DNA of 43,244 nt, taken from positions 1 to 43,244 of IMG/VR virus record IMGVR_UViG_3300042197_003960, one strand, 5' to 3'. The number at the start of each line of letters is the position of its first letter. Position 1 is the first letter of the stretch. Below, piece by piece: positions 15,002-23,497 of this stretch. The translations under genes were made by a program, and so were the position numbers. The notes under the pieces were generated by a model, which saw only the letters and a list, made by a program, of their open reading frames with translations, was not told the DNA's origin and searched no databases. Source of the DNA: a virus.

Positions 15002-16566
15002 TACATCACCATGACAAACGGCAAGGGTTCTATCACTGTGTCCTGGTGATCACGCATCTGTGTGTCGAGCTCGCTGTGATAGCTCTGCAGCACCTGCAGC
15101 ATGCGCACCACTAACAGTGTGGACATCACGAGATCGTCATGCTCTCCGGTTTTGGCCGCGTAACTGGTGCCATGTGCCACGAAAGTTTTACACTCACTGA
15201 TCAAGCTGGCACTGTGTATCTCGAGCCTGCCGCTCTCTACTAGATGTTTGAATTTAGCGCAGGCCGCCAGTTTTGATTTGGGCGTGGTGTTGAAGCCTTT
15301 GCGCATCCTTTTATGTCCAGCCACACCAGGCTCACTGAGGAAATATCCTTGGATGTTTTCTTCGCCGTATTCAGCGATGCTGATAAGTGCAGCTTCTCCG
15401 ATGCTGTTGTTTTCCACTGAGTAGTATATGCTGCGTGGATCCTTTACGGTGTCATTGATGATCCGTATGATGTCGGCCAACGCTCGTATCTGCGTGGGTA
15501 TGTCACTGCGATTGTGCTTCCATTCCGCGACCTGGCAAGTGGTGTTGGCTTCAAATACTTCGATGGCGGCGGGATCGCCGCCAGTACCCAAGCTAGGATC
15601 CAGCCCTACTACATAGATCCTGCCGTGTTCGGGGCGCCGGAACCAGCGCACTTCGCCGGTCTTGAACAGAGGATCCTGTCCTTGCAGATCGAACAAGGCC
15701 ACGGGATTGATCAGGGTCTCATCATTAATAATGAATTCGCAATCGTGCTCGCGCCTGAAGCGCTCGGTGCCCAAGGCTGCGCGTTGCTGCTGTGCCCATG
15801 CTTCGTCGCGATCAGGATGTTCGTGCCAGTAGCTGCGATAGGCCCGGAAGCCATTCACGCCCACCTCGGTAGGATTGCCGAACTCGTCTTCGCACCGGTT
15901 GGCGCCTTTCCACAACAACGCGAACTGATCTTCGTCCGAATTGGGAGTAGACGTCACGATGGCTTTACCGCCCGTGGTCAGGGTGGGCGAAATCGAAGTC
16001 CAGAATTCCGCGGCTATGGTGGGGCGCACGAAAGCAAACTCATCCGCGTACAAGAGAGATATTGACATGCCCCGTCCGGTGTTTTCTGTGGTGGTGGCTG
16101 AGACTATGCGCGATCCGTTGTCAAAATCTATGTTTCCTTTGTTGTAGCTGGTGCATCCAGCACGTATGTGGTCAGGTACAGATTCGTAGGCATACCTAAC
16201 TCTCTGCATGATCTCTTGCGATCCTGTGTATTTGTGGGCAGCGATCAATATGGTGCTGTCAGGCACGAACATAGCATACCACAGCAAATAGCCTGCAGCC
16301 GAAGTAGTCTTACCGGTCTGTCTGGGCATCATGGAGATACTAAAGCGGTATCGGTGATAGGTATCTATGAGCCTGCGCTGATAGTCAAAGGGATGATACT
16401 GCATACGCCCTTTGACTGGATGCTGTATATAGAAAAAGTTGTCCATGAAATACATAGGCCCCGACACGGGATTAGCACAGGCCATGAACTCATCGATCTG
16501 CTGATCGTTGTAGACGGCCCTGGAATACGGGCTTTTGATCAGAGCTGGTTCGTCCGCGCGCGGCAT
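15001..16566 (-). CDS. gp17: gp17 terminase large subunit
   Basis: A 521-residue packaging motor/nuclease. The ATPase domain has an adenine-contact region (YHPFDYQRRL, 57-66), Walker A (MMPRQTGKTT, 79-88) and Walker B (LLYADEF, 171-177). The nuclease domain has the RNase H-like acidic residues D323 (VVGLDPSLG), E385 (YYSVENN) and D477/D478 (EHDDLVM). It cuts concatemeric DNA and pumps it into the prohead. It is somewhat shorter than T4 gp17 (610 residues), as in cyanophage relatives. The ATG shares one base with the stop of the upstream methyltransferase (TAATG). Confidence 0.95.
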   Translation of the reverse strand: MPRADEPALIKSPYSRAVYNDQQIDEFMACANPVSGPMYFMDNFFYIQHPVKGRMQYHPFDYQRRLIDTYHRYRFSISMMPRQTGKTTSAAGYLLWYAMFVPDSTILIAAHKYTGSQEIMQRVRYAYESVPDHIRAGCTSYNKGNIDFDNGSRIVSATTTENTGRGMSISLLYADEFAFVRPTIAAEFWTSISPTLTTGGKAIVTSTPNSDEDQFALLWKGANRCEDEFGNPTEVGVNGFRAYRSYWHEHPDRDEAWAQQQRAALGTERFRREHDCEFIINDETLINPVALFDLQGQDPLFKTGEVRWFRRPEHGRIYVVGLDPSLGTGGDPAAIEVFEANTTCQVAEWKHNRSDIPTQIRALADIIRIINDTVKDPRSIYYSVENNSIGEAALISIAEYGEENIQGYFLSEPGVAGHKRMRKGFNTTPKSKLAACAKFKHLVESGRLEIHSASLISECKTFVAHGTSYAAKTGEHDDLVMSTLLVVRMLQVLQSYHSELDTQMRDHQDTVIEPLPFVMVM

Positions 16567-17210
16567 TACTTTATGTCAGCTGATCGCTGCCTCCGGCACA
16601 TGAAAACATAGTAGATGTCTTGTATGGTGTCTTTGGAATCGGGCACGGCCAGGGGTATCTGGTACTCATACCACTCGCTGTCAAATCCCGCGCGGGTCAG
16701 TAGATCTGCCCACATCTGCTTGCCCATGACGCTGTAGTGGTTACGCATGCGTTCAAAAGATCTCGCGCAGTCAGGTGCGGGTACTTCGACATACATAAGA
16801 GCCCGGGATCGGAGCACGCGATTAAACTCCAAGAGAGAGAAAAACGGGAACGGACTATGCTCTAGATTCTGGCGGCAGAACAAGAAATCCAGGGATTCGT
16901 CTTTGTCTGGCAGGAAATTCATGTCACCATGCCGGACGTCAAGCCCTTTGGCCTGGCACGCACTGACATCTTCCCGGCTCAGGGTCAGGCCCCGGGCGTC
17001 GGTATATCCTCGCTGTTTCATCTCTTCCAAGAAGAATCCCTCACCGCAGGCGAGATCCAGCATCTTGGCAGACTTTGGCAGGCTCAAGGGATCAACGAAT
17101 CTCCGGACTACATCAGATGTCACTTGCTGATCAAGTTCGGCATTGGGATTGGGACATGTGCTGCTGATCACATGATCATAGTAAAATTTCATTTTAAGTT
17201 GTGCGTTCAA
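16566..17210 (-). CDS. SAM-dependent methyltransferase (Methyltransf_11-like)
   Basis: A 214-residue class I methyltransferase. Motif I is MLDLACGEGFFLEEM, the acidic position after strand 2 is less clear, DVRHGDMNFLPDKDESLDFLFCRQNLEHS gives motifs III-IV, and LLEFNRVLR is the usual following helix. I use the TTG at 17210 because AGGTGATC is well spaced as an SD. An ATG at 17192 with no SD is the alternative. It is coupled to the terminase gene by a TAATG overlap. It most resembles small-molecule or sugar methyltransferases, not DNA-base enzymes with a DPPY motif. Confidence 0.8.
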   Translation of the reverse strand: MNAQLKMKFYYDHVISSTCPNPNAELDQQVTSDVVRRFVDPLSLPKSAKMLDLACGEGFFLEEMKQRGYTDARGLTLSREDVSACQAKGLDVRHGDMNFLPDKDESLDFLFCRQNLEHSPFPFFSLLEFNRVLRSRALMYVEVPAPDCARSFERMRNHYSVMGKQMWADLLTRAGFDSEWYEYQIPLAVPDSKDTIQDIYYVFMCRRQRSADIK

Positions 17211-17225
17211 TCGATCACCTATGAG

Positions 17226-18377
17226 TTATTCTGAAAGAAAAGCCAGTTCGGGCCAGAGCTCTACAAAACGACCACGACTCGTGGGATGATATCGGAATTC
17301 GATATCATGAATGTGCTGTTTCATCTGCTGCGAATGGCCATCGGGGTCTGCTGCTGTTGAATCTAGATTCTTGACTGCGTGTTCAAAAAAGCTGATCTCC
17401 GCGGGATCCATGTAAGATCCACAAGTGTCCAACAGTCGCTGAGCTTCGGTCTTGGCCATGATCCTCAGTGTGGCATGATGTTGCAAAGGATCTAGGCAAG
17501 CGGGTTGGTACAGGGTCTGCCATACCACGGTGAGACCTCGTTGCTGCAGCCATTGCCGGAATTCCACTAACCTAGTACAGTTGTAGACGTTGTAGACCGC
17601 ATGCACCCCGCCCCAGTGTCCCTGGGTGTTCATGAGATCTTTAACTCGATCTATGTTGTCATTGAGCATGCTCCAGTATCCACCGTGCCGCACATACTCA
17701 AATCTATCATCGATATTGTCAAAGCTCATTGACCACCCTACCCGAGATCTATTTTTGAGTTTCTGGAAGATCTTGTTTTTATCAAAATCCACGTTCATGT
17801 TGGTTATCAGCGTGACTATGCAGTTTTTGGGTATGATGTCCAACAGAGTTTCGTTTTCGGGCAGCAACAAAGGTTCTCCACCTACCATGGCCACTTCGCG
17901 TATGTCTGTGGCATGATGCTGCAAGAACTCACAGACCTGCTCATAGTAAGGTCTCACGGCATTTTTTACCGGTATACCCTTTTTGATGCTCAACCATTTA
18001 GTGCTGCAGTATTCATGGCAGTAGTTGCAGGATAGATTACAGGTATTGTTCCATCTTATATCTATGATAGTGGGATCAAAACTGTTGACGTCGGCCGTGG
18101 CGACATCAAAATCCTGGTTGACATCGTTGTGCCAGTGTCTTTCGGATCGACCATATCGCTCGGCCTTGATGCAATTGGAACAATATTCTGGATGCAATCG
18201 TCCAGTTTTGACGGTCTCGCGTACTTCGCGCAGGCGTGACCCATAGATTATGTCTTGGATACTGTTCTTGTTGAGATCTCCCAGCAGGTTGGGATCTCCA
18301 GCACAGCAAGTCTTGACATCGCCGCGGAAGTTGATGTGCAGGCCTCGCCATGGGGCGGCGCAATATTGTTTTTCCAT
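17226..18377 (-). CDS. Radical SAM protein, twitch/SPASM-like
   Basis: A 383-residue radical SAM enzyme. CNLSCNYC (C113, C117, C120) binds the SAM-cleaving cluster and GGEP (166-169) contacts SAM. The N terminus YCAAPWRGLHINFRGDVKTCCAG, with CSNC at 66-69, is the half-SPASM ('twitch') arrangement placed before the core, with cysteines for an auxiliary cluster. It shares this plan with the gene at 6499-7743 but has diverged strongly. The substrate is unknown; peptides or sugars are typical. The ATG at 18377 has no SD and lies five bases after a late octamer. Confidence 0.8.
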   Translation of the reverse strand: MEKQYCAAPWRGLHINFRGDVKTCCAGDPNLLGDLNKNSIQDIIYGSRLREVRETVKTGRLHPEYCSNCIKAERYGRSERHWHNDVNQDFDVATADVNSFDPTIIDIRWNNTCNLSCNYCHEYCSTKWLSIKKGIPVKNAVRPYYEQVCEFLQHHATDIREVAMVGGEPLLLPENETLLDIIPKNCIVTLITNMNVDFDKNKIFQKLKNRSRVGWSMSFDNIDDRFEYVRHGGYWSMLNDNIDRVKDLMNTQGHWGGVHAVYNVYNCTRLVEFRQWLQQRGLTVVWQTLYQPACLDPLQHHATLRIMAKTEAQRLLDTCGSYMDPAEISFFEHAVKNLDSTAADPDGHSQQMKQHIHDIEFRYHPTSRGRFVELWPELAFLSE

Positions 18378-18382
18378 GCAGT

Positions 18383-18390
18383 TATTTAAC
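18383..18390 (-). promoter_or_regulatory. Late promoter octamer GTTAAATA, 5 nt from start codon
   Basis: Minus-strand GTTAAATA is five bases before the radical SAM ATG at 18377. No SD is visible in the preceding 20 bases. Confidence 0.5.
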
Positions 18391-18613
18391 GATGCTGAGT
18401 GGGGCCAGTAGGCTTCTCGCCAGTCAAAAATGGCAGGCTAAACCACAACTGGAACCACTCGGGATCGCCGGGCTTGATATCGTGTTTTTTCTGTAGCTGG
18501 GCTTTTTCTGCGGCGGTGATGGAGATGTTGCTGCCGTCAGTGGCTCGACGCAGGTTGTTGGCGTAACCTTGGGCGCGCACTCCTGCCAGGCGCTGCAGAT
18601 CCTCAAGGGTCAT
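18386..18613 (-). CDS. Small conserved phage protein, 75 aa
   Basis: A 75-residue protein starting MTLEDLQRLAGVRAQGY, with a second half ITAAEKAQLQKKHDIKPGDPEWFQLWFSLPFLTGEKP. The latter pattern (AEKAQLQKKH.IKPG.PEWF.LWF..P.LTGEKP) is one I recall from many aquatic T4-like phages, where it has no known function. The ATG at 18613 overlaps the thermonuclease stop (ATGA). A GTG two codons upstream is less likely. Probably translated with the thermonuclease. Confidence 0.7.
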   Translation of the reverse strand: MTLEDLQRLAGVRAQGYANNLRRATDGSNISITAAEKAQLQKKHDIKPGDPEWFQLWFSLPFLTGEKPTGPTQHR

Positions 18614-19053
18614 GGACACCAGCTCTGCTTGGCATCACCGTAGTATTCACGAGCAAAACCGCGGCTGATCAGTTCAGCCCTGTGGCTGCGTCCGTCCAGC
18701 AAGATGTCGCCCAGCACTCGACCACCAAACTTGTCCCAGCGGTATAGAATCACTTGCACGGTCCGGGCCGCGGCCACGGCTTTCTTACTGTATTCTGTGG
18801 CGGCCTGACCACGCTGGTTTTCGCTGTCGCACTGGGCGCGATGTCCTTTTTCCGGAGTGTCAACTCCAAATATCCTCACCGCCAGTTCAGGTTTCAGGGG
18901 AGCCGGCAAGTAAGGTGCCGAGATCACTATGGTATCACCGTCCGAGACGCGTATGATAGTGGCATCATGGGTTACACCCAGTGGCGTCTTCTGGGCCAGG
19001 GCCGAGCCCATCATCATGGCCCACACAGCAAATACCGATAATAATTTATGCAT
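18610..19053 (-). CDS. Staphylococcal-nuclease-like thermonuclease with signal peptide
   Basis: A 147-residue SNase-family nuclease. An N-terminal signal peptide (hydrophobic core LLSVFAVWAMMMGSALA, likely cleaved after ALA at residue 20) is followed by the catalytic set. This comprises DGDT (38-41), R60 and D65/T66/E68 in VRIFGVDTPE, and R112 in GGRVLGD. These match R35, D40, T41, E43 and R87 of the Staphylococcus enzyme. The signal peptide implies periplasmic or extracellular action: degrading competing or host DNA at the envelope, or acting as a virion-associated nuclease. A degenerate late octamer GATAAATC lies two bases before the ATG. Confidence 0.85.
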   Translation of the reverse strand: MHKLLSVFAVWAMMMGSALAQKTPLGVTHDATIIRVSDGDTIVISAPYLPAPLKPELAVRIFGVDTPEKGHRAQCDSENQRGQAATEYSKKAVAAARTVQVILYRWDKFGGRVLGDILLDGRSHRAELISRGFAREYYGDAKQSWCP

Positions 19054-19099
19054 GCGATTTATCTCGTGAGATCGTAAGTGAATCAGGTGTGGCCAGGGA

Positions 19100-19462
19100 T
19101 CAGTATCCTCGGAATGGTTTTATGGGACTCTGTTGGTTACCACCAGGCAGTTCTTGGCTGCACATGTCGCCGCGATTGAGATCCTGCGCGCGCACTCCCG
19201 CGGCACGATAGGCCTGGCGCAGCTTCTTAGCGTCCACTTCAGTGTAAGGATGCGTGGTGTTGGCCAGGCCCACCCAGCTCTCTGCGTCCACGTCGGGCAC
19301 GGTGTCACCATCGGTGGCGGCGGCGGCCATGCCTATGCGGTTCATGCTGTAGGTTCCGGCACCGCGATAGCTGTCGTCGTAGCGATGCAGGCCGCGAGTG
19401 CTCCACTGCTGCCGCTTGGTTATCTTGCCTTTTTGTTCGGTGATGAACTCACATGCTCGCAT
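19100..19462 (-). CDS. Conserved phage protein with capsid-targeting-like N terminus
   Basis: A 120-residue protein starting MRACEFITEQKGKITKR. It contains RIGMAAAATDGDTVPDVDAESWVGLANTTHPYT and ends DMCSQELPGGNQQSPIKPFRG. I recall close relatives across cyanophage-type genomes, without known function. The N-terminal M-R-A-x-E-F-I-T-E resembles the T4 internal-protein capsid-targeting sequence (MKTYQEFIAE), with a prohead-protease-type I-x-E site. The true start is the ATG at 19462, five bases after the stop of the next gene. A long frame that continues to 19885 crosses two other genes and is spurious upstream of this ATG. Confidence 0.75.
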   Translation of the reverse strand: MRACEFITEQKGKITKRQQWSTRGLHRYDDSYRGAGTYSMNRIGMAAAATDGDTVPDVDAESWVGLANTTHPYTEVDAKKLRQAYRAAGVRAQDLNRGDMCSQELPGGNQQSPIKPFRGY

Positions 19463-19467
19463 CGTGG

Positions 19468-19740
19468 CTACCGTACGGCTACCTGGCCCGAACTCGTGGT
19501 ACCCACTTCTTGTATGGTGCAGTTGCCAGTAACAGTGAGCTGGTTGCCCACTCCCACCCAGACGTCTTGTGTCCAGTTGGCTGGGATAGATGTAGGTTCT
19601 GAAAACAAGTTGCCGGTAGCGGGCGTGCCGTACAGCATGTTGACTTGATAAGTCACGGCCGCGTCGCCGGTGCTGATACGGGCTCGGTCGGTAAACCAGG
19701 CCTGTGCCGATGCTGATGTGTAAACGTTTGCTTGTGCCAT
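19468..19740 (-). CDS. Small putative virion protein, 90 aa
   Basis: A 90-residue protein rich in Thr, Val, Ala and Gly (MAQANVYTSASAQAWFTDRARISTGDAAVTYQVNMLYG...). This composition is typical of all-beta phage structural proteins such as head or tail decoration subunits. No motif identifies it. It has a good SD (AAGGAAAAA) and sits among head-core candidates. Confidence 0.7.
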   Translation of the reverse strand: MAQANVYTSASAQAWFTDRARISTGDAAVTYQVNMLYGTPATGNLFSEPTSIPANWTQDVWVGVGNQLTVTGNCTIQEVGTTSSGQVAVR

Positions 19741-19757
19741 TTATGTTTTTCCTTGAT

Positions 19758-20900
19758 TCACCACTTGCGACAGCTCCAGTATCGCGCCTTGGTCCGGGGG
19801 CCAGGATTGGCGCAGTTGTGGCGCGCGCGGAAACTTTTCCTACGTGCCGGATTGCTTTTCTTGATGCGCATGGTCTTGTCACCAAAGTTCACTTTTTTGA
19901 CGTTACCAGTTTTGGGGTCTTTGACATAAACCTTGAATTTCGCTACATCACCTTGCATGGGTTTGCCCAGGGCAACCTTGCGACCTTGGTATTCGGCTTC
20001 GCTGATGTCCTGGCCCGCGTAGATCTCCTGGATGCGATCCATCAGCATCCCAAGTTTCGTCTCCATGTCCACCGATCTCATTCCACGTCGATCCAGTTTG
20101 TTCTCTACTTGGTCCATCATGTCCTGGAGATACTGCTGTGTTTCAATACCAAACTCTCCGCGCATGGCGCCTACTAGAGCATCCATGCGTTGAGTCTTGG
20201 CTATGTGCCGGAGATCCATGTCTACGTCGCTCATGACACCTTCCGACATGGACAGATGCTGATCGGGATCCTGGGTCTCATCTACCGTGGCCACTGGTTC
20301 TTGTGCGCCATCTGCGCCCACAGGGGCTAGAGCAGCGGCTTTGTCTGCCAGTGGATCTGTGATATTGGCTTCGGTTCCTTTTACCTGCACTCCAGCTAGT
20401 TCCATCACGCGCCTGAAATCCTGTTCGCTGTCTTGCACGTATTGCCAGGGATCGTCGTATTTTCTAGGATCTTTCATTCTGGAATCGCGACCCACGCTGT
20501 CGGGTTCATCGCTTATTGCGTCCCAAGGATTGTCTAATCGCGTTTGCGGAGCACGTTTGACTTTGTCGGCATCATCACCGCGACCATAGTCTCGGGTCTG
20601 CGGATGTCGGTTGGGATCGATGTCGCCTTCGGCCATGGTGTAGCCTTGACCGGGACTGGATCCCACGGCCCCGTATCTGCGGATCTCTTCATCCACGGGC
20701 TCTTCGTCAAGCAGGCCATATTGTTCCAGCATGGCGATCATCTGATCATCGGCTTCGATCACTATGGCATCTTCCAACACTTCGACCACATGGCTCTCTA
20801 GGAGACATTCCTCGCGGATGTTGATGGCAAAATCATCACCGGCTGCGGGGCTATCGATCCATTGCTGGGCTTCAGTGATGTATTCACGCAGGTTTTTCAT
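19758..20900 (-). CDS. Head-core/internal protein candidate, 380 aa
   Basis: Starts MKNLREYITEAQQW, a capsid-targeting-like N terminus with a protease-type site YITE/A. The middle is acidic and helical (residues ~30-270). Before the C-terminal domain comes QDISE/AEYQGRK, a second I-x-E/A site. The last ~80 residues form a basic domain (KFKVYVKDPKTGN, MRIKKSNPARRKSFRARH, NPGPRTKARYWSC) that is strongly conserved in aquatic T4-like phages and looks DNA-binding. The ATG overlaps the stop of the 866-aa gene (ATGA). I infer a prohead core protein processed by the gp21-type protease, leaving a DNA-associated basic fragment. Confidence 0.75.
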   Translation of the reverse strand: MKNLREYITEAQQWIDSPAAGDDFAINIREECLLESHVVEVLEDAIVIEADDQMIAMLEQYGLLDEEPVDEEIRRYGAVGSSPGQGYTMAEGDIDPNRHPQTRDYGRGDDADKVKRAPQTRLDNPWDAISDEPDSVGRDSRMKDPRKYDDPWQYVQDSEQDFRRVMELAGVQVKGTEANITDPLADKAAALAPVGADGAQEPVATVDETQDPDQHLSMSEGVMSDVDMDLRHIAKTQRMDALVGAMRGEFGIETQQYLQDMMDQVENKLDRRGMRSVDMETKLGMLMDRIQEIYAGQDISEAEYQGRKVALGKPMQGDVAKFKVYVKDPKTGNVKKVNFGDKTMRIKKSNPARRKSFRARHNCANPGPRTKARYWSCRKW

Positions 20901-23497
20901 GATGCTATCTTCCGATAGAGATCCAACATACGCTGTTGGTCTTCCAGTTCTACTTGCTCGGCTATGGCACCGAGGTTGACCTGTCCCGACGGGCCTTTGC
21001 CCAAATCTTTCATGGCCAAGGGATTGTCGGCCATGTTGTTGGGGTTGACCTGCAGTTTGGGACCATTGAGTCCACCTGACAAGCCATTGACCATGTAATC
21101 TGTGCTCATGGTCTCGGTGTTGTCCGCGGAGTTGGCCAAGTCTTCTTCCATCACGCTGCACTCACCTTCGTGCATCTGACCGCATGTGGCACAGGAACTC
21201 TGATATCCCGATGCCGAAAACAGACCAGCCATCTTCAACAGTTGTCCCAGAGCCATGGCATCTTCACCGGTGCCGTTGATGCTGACACTGGCTTCGCCCG
21301 AATCAGGCGAGTTGATGGTTATGGTGGTGCCTTCTGCCACCACGCGATCCAGTTCAGCATCAAAACTCTCTGCTAACTTGGCTTCGTATACGCCTTTGCC
21401 GAACTGTATGCCGCCTTTGGATTTTTTCTCGCCTTCAGCAGGAGCAGTGGCCACTGAACCAGCAGTTGTGGTTTCTTTGACTGGCTTCTCTTTTTCGTGA
21501 TCTTGTTTTTCTTTCGCAGTACGCTCACGATGCTGGGCGAAAATTTTTTCTTGCTGATCTTTGCTGGCGGGCACGGTCTTGCGAGCATCGGCTTCACCGG
21601 TGTCGACTTCCTTTACTTTCTCAGGCAGGCCTTTTTCCTTGGTCTTGGCGAATTTCTCCAGCTCACCTGCGGGCATCTTGGCCATTTCTTTTGAAGCACC
21701 ACGCAGTTCCGACCGGGGAATCTCGCCTTTCTTGGCAGCATGGGCGATACCGGCAGCAGCACGCTGTGCTCGGCTCACGGCTTTTTCTTCCAGATCCTCT
21801 TCATCCAGCTTGTCGTGCTGAGCACGGATACGATCCATCTTGGCCTTGCTGGCGCCTTCTCGTCCTGCTTGTTGCAGCGCTGCCATGCCCTCTTTACCGT
21901 ATTTCTTTTTGCCGATGTGGGCTTGTAGGGCCGATTCATCCATGTCTTGTTCTTCGGGGCGGTTGCTCTTGAGGTAATCGCGCGCGGAGTCGATGTATTC
22001 CTGGGCCAGGGTGATCTTCTTCTGCACCCACTCTGGCAGGTTCTCGTCGGCAGTGAGCATGCTCTCCAGTTCTTCAGCAGCGTCGGCGATGACACGAGCC
22101 TGGCTCTTGGCCATCTCGCCTTCTTCGTCGTACTCGTCCCGATCGTAGTCTTCGCGCATGCCTCCTCTGCGGAGATCGTCATGATGACGGTCATCCCATT
22201 TTTCTCGATCCTGCTCTCGTTGTTTTTGAGACCTAGGATCATACATGGAACCATCATCGGGATCACCGTACTCATCCCTGGGTCCTTTGTAATTGGGAAA
22301 TGAATCTCTTTTATCACTGCCAGTTGAACCTTCCGAGGTGCCTTGCTCTTCACGCATGCCCTTCATCAGGCCACGACCACGGGCATCGACCACGTCATCT
22401 TGACCGGAGAAATGCTCGCGTGCCGCTTTGACCACTGCCCGCATGACACTGCCCCGCGCCCGGTCACTGAGACCATGATAATCATCCACGAACGCCTCAT
22501 CCGCATATTGATCACCCAAGAACTCTTCGAAGTCATATTGATCACCAGACCAGGAGAAGCCCTGGCCCGCGTAATCACGCTGGATGGCTTGGGATATGGC
22601 ATTGGCCACGACCCGGGCTGGGCTAGCGGTAGTCTGTTCGCTTATGTCTTGCTCTTTCACTTTCTTTTTCTTGCGATCCGGCGTCCAGGCCGTGCGATCC
22701 GCTTTGCGCGATTTGGCCGTCACGCGTTCCTGGCGCGGGCGATCCGCGGTATATTTCTTGGGGCGACCACGGCCGCGCTTCTCGCCCGCGGGTCGTGCTT
22801 TTTTATCGCCTTCTTCTTCGTCATCGCTGTCATCATCATCGCGGCCATAGCGTTTCTTGCCGGCTTCGTATTCGGTGTCCAGCTGGTCCAGCTCCGCGCG
22901 GCTCTCGGGATCTTTCATAATGCTGGGAGCGTGCTTTTTACGGAATGTTTCACGATCCTGCCCAAACTTTTCTTTGTATTCTGGTGATCCAGGCCAGGCG
23001 ATCTTCATGCCGCGTGCCTCAGAAATGATGCCGCGCACCAGCGCAGTGGCTTCTCGGCTGCTGCCAGCAAACTGACGACTCAACACCTGATCACCTTCGG
23101 CGATGCACACATGGTACTCTTGATATTCGCGATCATGATAGACTTGTATCATGCGATCACCTAGGCTGGCTTCTTTGATCAGCCTCAGAGATTCTTTCAC
23201 TGGTTTCTTGGATTTTTTCTTGTCTGAGACTGCTTTCTTGAAGGGTTCTTTCCGGTCACCATCTCGATCAACATCCAGGAAATCGGGCTTGGCTTTCTTG
23301 GCTTCCTTCACGGGTTCCATGTCACCGTCACCATCAAGGTCGGCTTCTTTTTTACCAGCGGCCCGGGCCTTGGCCAGCTCACCGGTGAATCGATTGCCTT
23401 CTTCTACATCGTCTTCTTTGACCGCGCGCCCTTCATTCAAGAGCTGGCTAGCGGCCACAGTGTTGAATCGTTGCAGTATGTCATACATGTTGTTCAT
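20897..23497 (-). CDS. Large low-complexity head-core candidate with AT-hook
   Basis: An 866-residue, extremely charged protein. Near the N terminus are two Asp-rich loops (DLDGDGD 53-59, DVDRDGD 75-81) like calcium-binding turns, each followed by basic runs. RGRGRPKK at 241-248 is a textbook AT-hook for minor-groove binding. Several (I/L)xE sites followed by small residues occur (LIKE/A 107-110, CIAE/G 131-134, IISE/A 157-160, KLAE/S later). GGIQFGKGVYEAKLAESFDAEL introduces a more ordered C-terminal part with a cysteine cluster SCATCGQMHEGEC. I recall similar large proteins beside structural genes in aquatic T4-like phages. A scaffold or DNA-organising core protein is the best inference. 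Confidence 0.75.
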   Translation of the reverse strand: MNNMYDILQRFNTVAASQLLNEGRAVKEDDVEEGNRFTGELAKARAAGKKEADLDGDGDMEPVKEAKKAKPDFLDVDRDGDRKEPFKKAVSDKKKSKKPVKESLRLIKEASLGDRMIQVYHDREYQEYHVCIAEGDQVLSRQFAGSSREATALVRGIISEARGMKIAWPGSPEYKEKFGQDRETFRKKHAPSIMKDPESRAELDQLDTEYEAGKKRYGRDDDDSDDEEEGDKKARPAGEKRGRGRPKKYTADRPRQERVTAKSRKADRTAWTPDRKKKKVKEQDISEQTTASPARVVANAISQAIQRDYAGQGFSWSGDQYDFEEFLGDQYADEAFVDDYHGLSDRARGSVMRAVVKAAREHFSGQDDVVDARGRGLMKGMREEQGTSEGSTGSDKRDSFPNYKGPRDEYGDPDDGSMYDPRSQKQREQDREKWDDRHHDDLRRGGMREDYDRDEYDEEGEMAKSQARVIADAAEELESMLTADENLPEWVQKKITLAQEYIDSARDYLKSNRPEEQDMDESALQAHIGKKKYGKEGMAALQQAGREGASKAKMDRIRAQHDKLDEEDLEEKAVSRAQRAAAGIAHAAKKGEIPRSELRGASKEMAKMPAGELEKFAKTKEKGLPEKVKEVDTGEADARKTVPASKDQQEKIFAQHRERTAKEKQDHEKEKPVKETTTAGSVATAPAEGEKKSKGGIQFGKGVYEAKLAESFDAELDRVVAEGTTITINSPDSGEASVSINGTGEDAMALGQLLKMAGLFSASGYQSSCATCGQMHEGECSVMEEDLANSADNTETMSTDYMVNGLSGGLNGPKLQVNPNNMADNPLAMKDLGKGPSGQVNLGAIAEQVELEDQQRMLDLYRKIAS

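Noticed and set aside
19463-19885. Upstream part of a long minus-strand open frame continuing past the 120-aa gene
   Set aside because: It crosses the 90-aa gene and the end of the 380-aa gene in another frame, has Arg/His-rich low-information sequence and no SD. Only the part from the ATG at 19462 looks like a protein.
22343-22987. 214-codon plus-strand open frame with hydrophobic stretches
   Set aside because: Antisense to the highly charged 866-aa protein. Hydrophobic runs are the expected mirror of its Lys/Asp/Glu codons.
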